A program made the position numbers and the translations under genes. 64,000 nt of DNA, from contig DEYP01000012.1 of NCBI GenBank assembly GCA_002364615.1, positions 1 through 64,000 of the forward strand, written 5' to 3'. The notes below the pieces were generated by a model. It had not been told where the DNA came from and did not search any database. It was given only the letters and a program-made list of their open reading frames with translations. How positions within the stretch are numbered: position 1 is the first letter of the stretch; each line of letters opens with the position of its first letter. The stretch is from Arsukibacterium sp. UBA3155. GTDB lineage: Bacteria > Pseudomonadota > Gammaproteobacteria > Enterobacterales > Alteromonadaceae. Below are positions 54,233 through 62,878 of the stretch, one piece after another.

Positions 54233-55186
54233 ATGGTAAACGCATTTTCCGCCTTGAAATCCTATCTGGACAGTCAGGTGTTAGGCCAACCTGAGCTTAC
54301 TGAAGGTATTTTATTAGCCTTGCTGGCTAATGGTCATTTACTGGTAGAGGGCCCGCCAGGCCTGGCAAAAACCCGGGCAGTCAATGCGCTGGCTCACGGG
54401 GTAGAGGCAGAGTTTCACCGGGTCCAATTTACCCCGGATTTACTGCCAGCCGATTTAACCGGCACCGATATTTACCGGCCCGAAACCGGTCAGTTTGAAT
54501 TTCAGTCAGGCCCGCTGTTTCATCACATTATTCTGGCAGATGAAATTAACCGGGCACCGGCCAAGGTGCAATCAGCGTTGCTCGAAGCGATGGCAGAAAA
54601 ACAAATTACGGTTGGCCGCACCACTTATAAATTGCCTGAATTGTTTCTGGTTATGGCCACCCAAAACCCGTTGGAGCAAGAAGGCACTTATCCGTTGCCG
54701 GAAGCCCAGCTTGACCGTTTTCTGTTGCATCTGAAGGTTGACTATCCTGATGCTGCAACCGAGCGTGAAATACTCAGATTAACCCGTAATGAGGCGCTGA
54801 GCACAGCGCAAAGTCAACCTGCTGCTATTAGTCAGGCTGACATATTCAGTGCTCGTCAGGCAATTTTAAAGCTGCATTTGGCAGACAGTCTTGAAGAGTA
54901 TATTGTGCAATTGATTATGGCCACCCGCAACGGTGCTGCATACAGTCCCAAGCTGACATCCTGGGTAAGTTATGGTGCCAGCCCGCGAGCAACCATTGCG
55001 CTGGAGCGTTGTGCACGGGCTAAAGCCTGGCTGGCAGACCGTGACTTTGTTACCCCGGACGATATACAGGCGGTGTTTCACAATGCACTGCGCCATCGGC
55101 TTATCTTAACCTACACGGCTGAAGCAGAGGGGATCACCACCGACGATGTGCTGACTGAAATCCTTAACTGTGTACCGGTACCCTGA
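54233..55186 (+). CDS. MoxR-family AAA+ ATPase
   Basis: A 317-residue ATPase, first gene of the Bat operon. The Walker A motif GPPGLAKT (40-47) and Walker B LADEINRAP (D103, E104) are intact, with the C-terminal lid domain. MoxR proteins act as chaperone-like ATPases with VWA-domain partners, and three VWA/DUF58-type proteins follow here. The operon has overlaps or very short gaps between every pair. The Shine-Dalgarno is weak. Confidence 0.95.
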   Translation: MVNAFSALKSYLDSQVLGQPELTEGILLALLANGHLLVEGPPGLAKTRAVNALAHGVEAEFHRVQFTPDLLPADLTGTDIYRPETGQFEFQSGPLFHHIILADEINRAPAKVQSALLEAMAEKQITVGRTTYKLPELFLVMATQNPLEQEGTYPLPEAQLDRFLLHLKVDYPDAATEREILRLTRNEALSTAQSQPAAISQADIFSARQAILKLHLADSLEEYIVQLIMATRNGAAYSPKLTSWVSYGASPRATIALERCARAKAWLADRDFVTPDDIQAVFHNALRHRLILTYTAEAEGITTDDVLTEILNCVPVP

Positions 55187-55194
55187 ATAGCCCT

Positions 55195-56142
55195 ATGAAC
55201 ACCGCGTTTTCTGCCAACGAATGGCTAAAGCAATTAAGTGCCGACGGCAGCTCTGTCGAGTTGCCCGAATTACTGTGGTACCAACGCCATACTAAGGTAC
55301 TGAACCTTAAACCCTCGATCAATATCCACAGTAAGCTGGCGGGTACCTATCTGGCGCGCAGCAAAGGCCGGGGTATGGAGTTTGACGAAGTACGGCATTA
55401 TCAGCCGGGGGACGATGTTCGTACGATCGACTGGCGGGTAACGGCGCGCAGTGGCAAAGTGCACACCAAGTTATTCCGGGAAGAAAAAGAGCGGCCGGTA
55501 TTTATTCTCACTGATTTGACTGACAGCATGCGATTTGGCAGCAGTTTATTATTTAAATCAGTGCAGGCGGCGCATCTGGCTGCCGTTATTGCCTGGCATG
55601 TAAAAGACCATGGCGATAAACTCGGCGGACTGGTGTTCAGCAATCAGCACCATCGCGAGTTAAAACCGCAGGGTCGCAGCCATGGGGTGCTTCGCTACCT
55701 GCAGGCGCTGCAACAATGTCATCATGGCAAAACCAACACCAATGGCTTAACCCTGACGCAGGCTCTGGGCCAGCAACGGCGACTGAGCCGCCCTGGCAGT
55801 CTGGTGTATATTCTGTCGGACTTTAATCAAATCGATGAGCAGGCGCTACGGCATATCAGGGCTATTAGCCAGCATAACGAAGTAACCTGTTGTCAGATTA
55901 GTGATCCGCTTGAACTGGCAATACCAAGCGCAGCCAATGGCATCGCGGCCGTGCGCAACAAACAGCTGGTGGTAAGTGCTGAGCTGGCTGACGCCGGCTT
56001 ACGCCTGCGTTACCAGCAACAGCAACAGCAACGACAACAGCAACTGTCGACCTCACTGGCGCAACTGGGCTGTAAATGGCTTAACATCAGCGCTGGCGAA
56101 CCTGTAATCCGTCAGCTGGAGCAAATTCACTATGGCCGCTAA
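55195..56142 (+). CDS. DUF58-domain protein
   Basis: A 315-residue protein with the DUF58 signature (RHYQPGDDVRTIDWRVTAR, about 67-85) and a following VWA-like segment (PVFILTDLTDSMRFG). DUF58 proteins are the usual MoxR companions in Bat operons; function unknown. No N-terminal membrane segment. It starts 8 bp after moxR and overlaps the next gene by 11 nt. Confidence 0.92.
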   Translation: MNTAFSANEWLKQLSADGSSVELPELLWYQRHTKVLNLKPSINIHSKLAGTYLARSKGRGMEFDEVRHYQPGDDVRTIDWRVTARSGKVHTKLFREEKERPVFILTDLTDSMRFGSSLLFKSVQAAHLAAVIAWHVKDHGDKLGGLVFSNQHHRELKPQGRSHGVLRYLQALQQCHHGKTNTNGLTLTQALGQQRRLSRPGSLVYILSDFNQIDEQALRHIRAISQHNEVTCCQISDPLELAIPSAANGIAAVRNKQLVVSAELADAGLRLRYQQQQQQRQQQLSTSLAQLGCKWLNISAGEPVIRQLEQIHYGR

Positions 56143-56626
56143 GCAACAATTACGAGAGCAGCTGGTGGATATTGCCGAACCCAGCTACCAACTTGCCTGG
56201 CAAATACCACCAGGTGCTTATATTTTACTGGCCCTTGCCATAATAGCTTTCGCATATGGCAGCTGGTTGCTGTACAAGCGCTGGCGTTTTTTAGGCGCTA
56301 AACGCCAGGCAATAGCCCTGCTTAACCAGTTAGAGCCTGAAGCCACCAGTCAAATTAACCAGCTGCTAAAGCGAGTCGTCAAGCATTATGCTCCGGCTCA
56401 CCCGGTGCTGACCGCCAGCACCTTGCAATGGCAACACTTTTTACAACATTACCTGCCTGCAACTGCCCTGCCTGATCTGAACGCGCTGCTTTATCATACC
56501 GAGGTCAACCCAGAGCATCGCCGGCAATTCTATCAGTTTGCCGGCAGCTGGCTACGCAGTCTGAAGCCGGCAACCGTGACTAGCAGCCAACAGCACGATT
56601 ATCCGGAGGAACCGGCTGATGTTTGA
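56132..56626 (+). CDS. DUF4381-type membrane protein
   Basis: A 164-residue protein with one membrane helix at about 28-46 (YILLALAIIAFAYGSWLLY), typical of DUF4381 proteins in MoxR/Bat operons; the rest is helical and soluble. It overlaps both neighbours (11 and 8 nt). Function unknown; probably part of the Bat membrane complex. Confidence 0.8.
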   Translation: MAAKQQLREQLVDIAEPSYQLAWQIPPGAYILLALAIIAFAYGSWLLYKRWRFLGAKRQAIALLNQLEPEATSQINQLLKRVVKHYAPAHPVLTASTLQWQHFLQHYLPATALPDLNALLYHTEVNPEHRRQFYQFAGSWLRSLKPATVTSSQQHDYPEEPADV

Positions 56627-57608
56627 GCTGACATACCCCTGGCTGACATTACTGCTTATTTTGCCTTTTTTCTTCAAGAAACGCCGCCAGGATAGTGGCG
56701 ATGCGCTGACATTACCCGCTTTGGCCAGATTGGCCGCGAAACAGCAACCGAGGCCGGGTTTAAAACGTCATTTTGCCACGTTGCCGCATGCGCTGATTTG
56801 GCTGCTGCTGGTGCTGGCGGCGTGTCAGCCCCGTTGGCTCGGCGAACCGGTTACCCTGCCCCAGCAAGGCCGCGATTTAATGCTGGCCATTGATTTATCC
56901 GGTTCGATGGACATGAGTGATATGGTGCTGGATGGCCAGGCTATGAACCGTTTAGCGGCAGTAAAACGGGTCGTCGGTGATTTTATTGTGCAACGTAAGG
57001 GAGATCGCCTGGGTTTAATATTATTTGCTGACGCGGCGTATCAGCAAACACCACTAACCTACGATCTTGCGACGGTCCAAACTTTTTTAGATGACAGTCA
57101 GTTAAAGCTGGTTGGCCAGCGCACCGCTATTGGTGAAGCCATTGGCCTGGCCGTCAAACGCTTAAATGAATATGAAACCAGTAATAAGGTGCTGGTGCTG
57201 TTAAGTGATGGCGCCAATAACGCCGGTAATATTCAGCCGCTGGAGGCCCTGGCGTTAGCCAAGGCTGCCGGGATCAAAATTTATACGGTTGGCGTGGGTG
57301 CTGAACAAATGGTGCAGCAAACCATTTTTGGCCGGCGCACTGTTAACCCGTCGCAGGATTTAGATGAGCAATTACTAAAGCAGATTGCCAGTGAAACAGG
57401 AGGCCAATATTTTCGGGCACGCAGTCTCGGTGAACTGGCGCAAATTTATCAGTTACTTGATCAACTGGAACCCATCAGCCGCGATAACCTGACTTACCGG
57501 CCGCAGCGCAGTTTGCTGCACTGGCCACTCGCGGTGGCATTACTGTTATCTTTTATGCTGGCAATCCGGCGTATTAACTGGCGGAGGCTGTATGAACCTG
57601 CTCGCTGA
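56619..57608 (+). CDS. batA: BatA-type VWA-domain protein
   Basis: A 329-residue membrane protein with an N-terminal membrane segment (about 5-20), a second near 57-70, a VWA domain (about 85-270) and a C-terminal membrane segment (about 303-318). The metal-ion-dependent adhesion site is intact (DLSGSM, D92-S94-S96). BatA/B/D proteins of Bacteroides contribute to aerotolerance; in proteobacteria the role is unclear. It overlaps both neighbours by 8 and 17 nt. Confidence 0.92.
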   Translation: MFELTYPWLTLLLILPFFFKKRRQDSGDALTLPALARLAAKQQPRPGLKRHFATLPHALIWLLLVLAACQPRWLGEPVTLPQQGRDLMLAIDLSGSMDMSDMVLDGQAMNRLAAVKRVVGDFIVQRKGDRLGLILFADAAYQQTPLTYDLATVQTFLDDSQLKLVGQRTAIGEAIGLAVKRLNEYETSNKVLVLLSDGANNAGNIQPLEALALAKAAGIKIYTVGVGAEQMVQQTIFGRRTVNPSQDLDEQLLKQIASETGGQYFRARSLGELAQIYQLLDQLEPISRDNLTYRPQRSLLHWPLAVALLLSFMLAIRRINWRRLYEPAR

Positions 57609-59454
57609 TTTTCACTTATTGCGCCCCTGGTGGCTGCTGGCACTGCTGCCTGTTGTCGTACTGTGGCTGCTTTTACTCAGCTACCGGCAACAACGCAGCG
57701 CCTGGCAAAGTGTTATTGCCCCGCACTTACAACAACTGATGCTAAGTGGCTCGCGGGTAACTAAACGCAACCCCCTGGCGCTGCCAATCTTGTTTATTTG
57801 CTGGCTACTGAGCACCCTGGCCCTGGCCGGGCCCAGCTGGCACAAGCAACCACAACCGGCGTTTAGCCTTAACAAAGCCACCGTACTGATTGTTGATATG
57901 TCCATGTCGATGCGCGCTACCGATATGTCGCCTGACAGGGTTAGTCAGCAACGATTTAAAGCGCTGGACTTTATTGATGATCTCTCTGAAGGCGAACTGG
58001 CCCTGATCAGCTTTGCAGGAGATGCCTTCGTTATTTCGCCTTTAACGCCCGATTTCAACAATGTCCGGTTACTGCTCAATGAGCTTAAACCTGAATTAAT
58101 GCCAGTGCAGGGCTCTAATATTGAAGCGGCGCTGCAGATGGCAGACACTCTGTTGCGTCAGGCCGGCCATAGTCGCGGCGATGTCGTGCTGTTTACCGAT
58201 GGTTTTGCCTCTGCAGACTACCAGCCAATTATTACCCGGTTAGATAACTGGCCGCACCGGCTATCGGTACTGGCATTTGGGACCGAACAGGGTGCTCCGG
58301 TACAACTTGAAGACGGCCAGCTGCTAAAAGACAGCCGCGGCGCGGTGGTGATCCCAAAAGTACCGTTGTCGCAACTGGCAGCGCTTGCACGCAAGGGCCG
58401 CGGCAATTTTGCCGTTGCCGGCAGCACTAACAGCGATATATCCGCTTTGCTGGGCACGATTAACAGCCCGTCTGAGCGACCGGCTGAAAATAGCGGGCAA
58501 TTTGCCGGTGATCTGTGGCAGGACAATGCCGTCTATCTGGTATGGCTCCTGTTACCCCTGGCATTATATCTGGCCAAACGAGCGCCGGTACTGGTGTTAT
58601 TACCGCTGTGTTACTTGCCAAACGCAGAAGCTGCAGTCTCCGGGATCTGGCGTGACTTATGGCAAACCCCGGCTCAGCAAGCGATTACCGATTACCGGCA
58701 GCAAGATTATCAGCAGGCGCAACAGAAGTTCACCGATCCGCTTTGGCAGGGTAACGCTGCATATCGGCTGCAGGATTATGCCAGTGCCGAGCAAGCATTT
58801 AAGCAAGCCGCGCAGCAACAACCGAGCGCAGATGCTTATGCTAACCTCGGTAATAGTCTGGCGTTGCAACAAAAATATGACCAGGCTATGGCCAGTTATC
58901 AGCAGGCATTGCAACTTGATCCTGACCATCAGCAGGCAAAACAAAATGCTGAGCTGCTAAAGCAGATGAAACAACAACAGAACCAGCAGCAACAGAATAG
59001 CGAACAACAGGACGGTGAACAGCAGGATAGCGAATCATCTGCTGAGAGCGGCGACAATACAGCTGAATCTGAAGGTAACAGTCAAGATCAGGGGCAAAGT
59101 AAGCCAGAACAATCTGATACGCAGCAAGATCCTGCGCAGCAAGGTTCTGAGAATAATGACGCCGGCGAGCAATCGAGCCAAACTGAAAACGATGAGCAAC
59201 AAGCTGAACCATCCCAATCGGCAACGGATGCAGCGGCGCAGGAACTGGAGCAGCCGAATCCGACTGAGTCTGAGCAACAAAAAGCTATCCGGGAGAAGTG
59301 GCCTAATGCCAGTCTGGAAGAACAGCAACAACTGGATAATTTATTACGCAAAGTTCAGGACGATCCGGGTCTGCTATTGCGCAACCGGATGAATCTGGAG
59401 TATCAGAAACGCCGTCAATTCGCTGTTCCCAGAGGAGTAGAGCAAGAATGGTAA
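57592..59454 (+). CDS. BatB-BatC fusion: VWA domain plus TPR and acidic low-complexity tail
   Basis: A 620-residue protein. Residues 1-85 hold two membrane segments, 95-300 a VWA domain with intact MIDAS (D102-S104-S106 in VDMSMS), about 315-345 further membrane segments, and about 375-460 TPR repeats (GNAAYRLQDYASAEQAFKQA, YANLGNSLALQQKYDQAMAS). From about 465 to 570 it is a Gln/Glu/Ser-rich low-complexity region, followed by a basic C-terminus. The C-terminal half corresponds to BatC, normally a separate gene in Bacteroides, here fused to BatB; this fusion is usual in proteobacteria. Confidence 0.9.
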   Translation: MNLLADFHLLRPWWLLALLPVVVLWLLLLSYRQQRSAWQSVIAPHLQQLMLSGSRVTKRNPLALPILFICWLLSTLALAGPSWHKQPQPAFSLNKATVLIVDMSMSMRATDMSPDRVSQQRFKALDFIDDLSEGELALISFAGDAFVISPLTPDFNNVRLLLNELKPELMPVQGSNIEAALQMADTLLRQAGHSRGDVVLFTDGFASADYQPIITRLDNWPHRLSVLAFGTEQGAPVQLEDGQLLKDSRGAVVIPKVPLSQLAALARKGRGNFAVAGSTNSDISALLGTINSPSERPAENSGQFAGDLWQDNAVYLVWLLLPLALYLAKRAPVLVLLPLCYLPNAEAAVSGIWRDLWQTPAQQAITDYRQQDYQQAQQKFTDPLWQGNAAYRLQDYASAEQAFKQAAQQQPSADAYANLGNSLALQQKYDQAMASYQQALQLDPDHQQAKQNAELLKQMKQQQNQQQQNSEQQDGEQQDSESSAESGDNTAESEGNSQDQGQSKPEQSDTQQDPAQQGSENNDAGEQSSQTENDEQQAEPSQSATDAAAQELEQPNPTESEQQKAIREKWPNASLEEQQQLDNLLRKVQDDPGLLLRNRMNLEYQKRRQFAVPRGVEQEW

Positions 59455-61157
59455 TACGTAGTCTGTTATGGTCCCGGGTAGCACCCGTTATGCTGCTCAG
59501 CATGTTATTGGGTACAATGCTTAGCACGCCTGCGTTTGCCATAAGTGAGTTAACGGCTCGTGTCGACAAAAACCCGGTTATGCTCGGTGAAAGCATTGTG
59601 CTCGAGGTAACCGCAGATAGCAGAGTGCCTGCCAACAGTATCAATTTCAGGGTACTGGACAGTAATTTTACGGTTATGGTGCCTTCGGTAAACCAAAGTA
59701 CCCGTGTCATTAACGGCGACGCAAGTCACAGCACCACCTGGACCGTGACCATGCTGCCTAAAACCAGCGGCACCTTTACTATACCCGCTTTTACTATTGA
59801 TAACGTCAGTAGTAAACCACTGTCTGTTGAGATTGTGCCGGTGCAGCAGGGTTCTGGCCAGCTGCGTGACGTATTTCTGCAAAGTGAGCTAAGCAGTAAC
59901 AACCTGATGGTACAGCAGATGGTGTACTACGATGTCACTATCTTTTTCAGTGGCGATATTCAACGAGGCAGTCTGACCGAGCCGCAACTGGATGACGCCC
60001 TTATTCAGCAGGTTGGCCAGGATAAAGAAGGAACAGAACTGATTGATGGCGAACGGTATCGCTCTATTACCCGGCGCTATGCCATCACACCACAACGCAG
60101 CGGCGAGTTCATTATTAGCCCCCCTACTTTCACTGGTGATGTGATAGACCGGGAAAGTGCCCGGCAAAGCTACTTTGCCCGCAGCCGCACTATAGTGCGC
60201 GAAGCTGAAGCATTGCCAATCACAGTACAGGCTCAACCAGCAAGCTATAGTGGTGACTGGCTGGTTGCCGGGCTGGTCACGCTGAATGAGGAATGGCAGC
60301 CGGCGCAAACGCAATTGCTACAAGGAGAGCCGGTGACCCGGATCATTACCCTGTCAGCGGTTGATGTCGCAGCCAACCAGTTGCCGGAGCTTAACATCAA
60401 TCTGCCGGAAGGGTTTCGGGTTTACCAGGAACAACCTCAGGTTAAAGGTGCAGAGCGGGCCGGCCGCTTAGTCGCACAAAAAGTGATTACCAGTGCCATT
60501 ATTGCTAACAGGCCAGGTGAATATGAATTGCCAGAGGTGAAAATAAGCTGGTGGAATAGCCAGACCAACCAACTGGAGCAGACAGTGTTACCTGGCCGGA
60601 CCGTTCAGGTTCAGGCTGATCCAATCCAGCCCGAGAGTACAACCGTGTCGCCCCGCGAACCCACCCAAGCCTCACCCGCTACCGCAGCTTCGCCACAATC
60701 AGGGTCGAACTGGCGCTGGAACTACACCAGCTGGCTGTTGGTCACTGGCTGGCTATTGACCGTGATCCTGGTTGCCTGGCACAAAATGATTTGGCAAAAA
60801 CGTCGCGATCATCAGGCTTCGTCAGCCACTACCTCAGGTCACAAAGTGTCACACTTTGACAGTAAAGCGTTACGGGCCGCCTGTAAAACGCACCATAAAA
60901 ATGCTGCGAGCGAACAGCTTCTGCTTTGGGCCCGTCACCATAAAATTTTAACACGAGGGTCTTTAAGTGCACTGTGTGAGCGCATCAGGCCTGGTGCGTT
61001 GAAAGAGCAAATAGCGCAACTAAATGCCGCACTTTATGGCGATAGCGCCGCAAACTGGCAAGGCGATCTGTTGTGGCAGGCATGGTCAGATTATCAGCAC
61101 CATGAAGCGCCACCAGCAGCCACAACGGAATTGCCCCCACTCTACCCGGAGCAATAA
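59448..61157 (+). CDS. batD: BatD protein
   Basis: A 569-residue protein with an N-terminal signal sequence (about 1-31, ending STPAFA), a long beta-rich periplasmic part (about 35-425) opening LTARVDKNPVMLGESIVL, typical of BatD, one C-terminal membrane helix (about 428-445) and a cytoplasmic tail. It closes the Bat operon, overlaps the previous gene by 7 nt and is followed by a terminator. Confidence 0.9.
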   Translation: MVIRSLLWSRVAPVMLLSMLLGTMLSTPAFAISELTARVDKNPVMLGESIVLEVTADSRVPANSINFRVLDSNFTVMVPSVNQSTRVINGDASHSTTWTVTMLPKTSGTFTIPAFTIDNVSSKPLSVEIVPVQQGSGQLRDVFLQSELSSNNLMVQQMVYYDVTIFFSGDIQRGSLTEPQLDDALIQQVGQDKEGTELIDGERYRSITRRYAITPQRSGEFIISPPTFTGDVIDRESARQSYFARSRTIVREAEALPITVQAQPASYSGDWLVAGLVTLNEEWQPAQTQLLQGEPVTRIITLSAVDVAANQLPELNINLPEGFRVYQEQPQVKGAERAGRLVAQKVITSAIIANRPGEYELPEVKISWWNSQTNQLEQTVLPGRTVQVQADPIQPESTTVSPREPTQASPATAASPQSGSNWRWNYTSWLLVTGWLLTVILVAWHKMIWQKRRDHQASSATTSGHKVSHFDSKALRAACKTHHKNAASEQLLLWARHHKILTRGSLSALCERIRPGALKEQIAQLNAALYGDSAANWQGDLLWQAWSDYQHHEAPPAATTELPPLYPEQ

Positions 61158-61190
61158 TGGGTGATGTGCCCGCTAACGCACCCATGAAAC

Positions 61191-61217
61191 AGCGCCGGCT
61201 TTAGCCGGCGTTGTCTT
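61191..61217 (+). terminator. Terminator of the Bat operon
   Basis: cgccggc (61193-61199) pairs with gccggcg (61204-61210), then a T-rich stretch (ttgtcttgttt). Confidence 0.82.
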
Positions 61218-61289
61218 GTTTATTATAAAGCACTGGTAAGCCCGGGTTCATCTTGTTAGCATAAAAACAAATAATAAGGAGTCTATGCT

Positions 61290-62786
61290 TTGGAAACTGC
61301 AACTATTTTTGCCCTAGGTATCTATTTTGCCGCCATGATAGGAATTGGCTTATACGCCTATCGCAATACTGATGAAGACGTATCAGGTTACATGTTAGGT
61401 GGCCGTAAATTGGGGCCAGGCGTTACCGCACTGTCTGCTGGCGCCTCAGATATGAGTGGCTGGATGTTGATGGGATTGCCAGGTGCAATGTACCTTACCG
61501 GCCTGAGCAGTGCCTGGATAGCCGTCGGCTTGTTAATTGGCGCGTACATTAACTATCTTGTGGTTGCGCCAAGACTGAGGGTATATACCGAAGTGGCCAA
61601 CGATGCCATTACTATTCCTGATTACTTTGAAAAGCGCTTTGAAGATAAAACCCGGCTACTTCGGGTCGTTTCATCGCTCGTTATCGTCGTTTTCTTTACC
61701 CTTTACACCTCATCCGGGGTAGTTGGCGGCGGCAAACTGTTTGAAAGTTCGTTTAACTTAAGCTATGAGCTTGGTTTGTACGTTACAGCCGGAGTCGTCG
61801 TTGTTTATACGCTTATTGGCGGCTTTATGGCGGTGAGTATGACCGACTTTGTCCAGGGCTGTATTATGTTCGTATCGCTGGTGCTGGTCCCGGTGGTCGC
61901 ACTGGATCACCTGGGTGGCTTTAGTGAAGTTAAACAAGTCGCAGAAAGTATCAACCCCCAATTAATTAACTGGGTAGGCGCGTCATCACTTGTTGCCATT
62001 ATTTCCGCATTATCCTGGGGGCTTGGATATTTTGGTCAGCCACATATTATTGTCCGCTTTATGGCAATTCGTTCCGTTAAAGATATTAAAACGGCGCGTC
62101 GCATTGGTATGAGCTGGATGCTGGTCACCATTGTCGGGGCGTTAATGACCGGCTTTGTCGGCATTGCTTATGTTGCCAAAACCCAGATGACATTAAGCGA
62201 TCCTGAAACTATTTTTATTGTGTTCTCACAGTTTTTGTTTCATCCCTTTATTGCCGGTTTTTTACTGGCCGCTATTTTAGCCGCCATTATGAGTACTATT
62301 TCTTCACAGCTGTTAGTAACATCCAGCTCACTGACAGAAGATTTTTACAAAACCTTTGTTAAACGTGATGCCACTCAACGAGAGCTGGTGTTAGTCGGTC
62401 GCATATCAGTACTTGCCGTGGCATTAGTTGCCATTGCACTGGCTTACGATCGGGACAGTTCAGTCCTGCAACTGGTAAGTAATGCCTGGGCAGGCTTTGG
62501 TGCCGCGTTCGGACCGCTGATTATTCTCAGTCTTTACTGGAAACGAATGACCTTTGCCGGCGCGTTAAGTGGCATTGTGGTAGGCGCGGTGACTGTTTTA
62601 ATCTGGATTTATGCACCGTTTACCATTAACGGCGCCAGCTTAAGCAGCACACTATACGAAATCGTTCCTGGTTTTATTCTCAGCACACTGGCGATTATTA
62701 TCGTCAGTAAGTTTAGCCAGGGCCCTGCGCCGAGCGTACTGACCATGTTTAACAAGATGCAACAACAGTTGGCCGATCAGAGATAG
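61290..62786 (+). CDS. putP: Sodium/proline symporter
   Basis: A 498-residue member of the sodium:solute symporter family with 13 expected membrane helices. It opens FALGIYFAAMIGIGLYAYR, and has GARKLGPG-type (LGGRKLGPGVTALSAGASDMSGWMLM) and GYFGQPHIIVRFMAIRS, as in PutP of E. coli. It imports proline with sodium. The start is a TTG eight bases after AAGGAG (61276-61281). An ATG at 61285 is out of frame and closes after 10 codons. Monocistronic. Confidence 0.95.
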   Translation: METATIFALGIYFAAMIGIGLYAYRNTDEDVSGYMLGGRKLGPGVTALSAGASDMSGWMLMGLPGAMYLTGLSSAWIAVGLLIGAYINYLVVAPRLRVYTEVANDAITIPDYFEKRFEDKTRLLRVVSSLVIVVFFTLYTSSGVVGGGKLFESSFNLSYELGLYVTAGVVVVYTLIGGFMAVSMTDFVQGCIMFVSLVLVPVVALDHLGGFSEVKQVAESINPQLINWVGASSLVAIISALSWGLGYFGQPHIIVRFMAIRSVKDIKTARRIGMSWMLVTIVGALMTGFVGIAYVAKTQMTLSDPETIFIVFSQFLFHPFIAGFLLAAILAAIMSTISSQLLVTSSSLTEDFYKTFVKRDATQRELVLVGRISVLAVALVAIALAYDRDSSVLQLVSNAWAGFGAAFGPLIILSLYWKRMTFAGALSGIVVGAVTVLIWIYAPFTINGASLSSTLYEIVPGFILSTLAIIIVSKFSQGPAPSVLTMFNKMQQQLADQR

Positions 62787-62794
62787 CAGACCAG

Positions 62795-62838
62795 TTACCC
62801 ACAACGCAATAAAGTGCTACCGCGTTGTGGGTAAAATT
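62795..62838 (+). terminator. Terminator after putP
   Basis: A perfect 13-bp stem (62795-62807 with 62822-62834) with a 14-base loop, followed by a weak A/T stretch. The T-run is poor, so it may be a stable RNA end rather than a canonical terminator. Confidence 0.65.
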
Positions 62839-62878
62839 TGCTAAATTACTTTAAGAAACTATTTGAGATACCTGCAAT

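Noticed and set aside
58657-59351. Minus-strand open frames opposite the BatB-BatC tail
   Set aside because: They mirror the Gln/Glu/Ser-rich low-complexity coding region and have no sign of translation.
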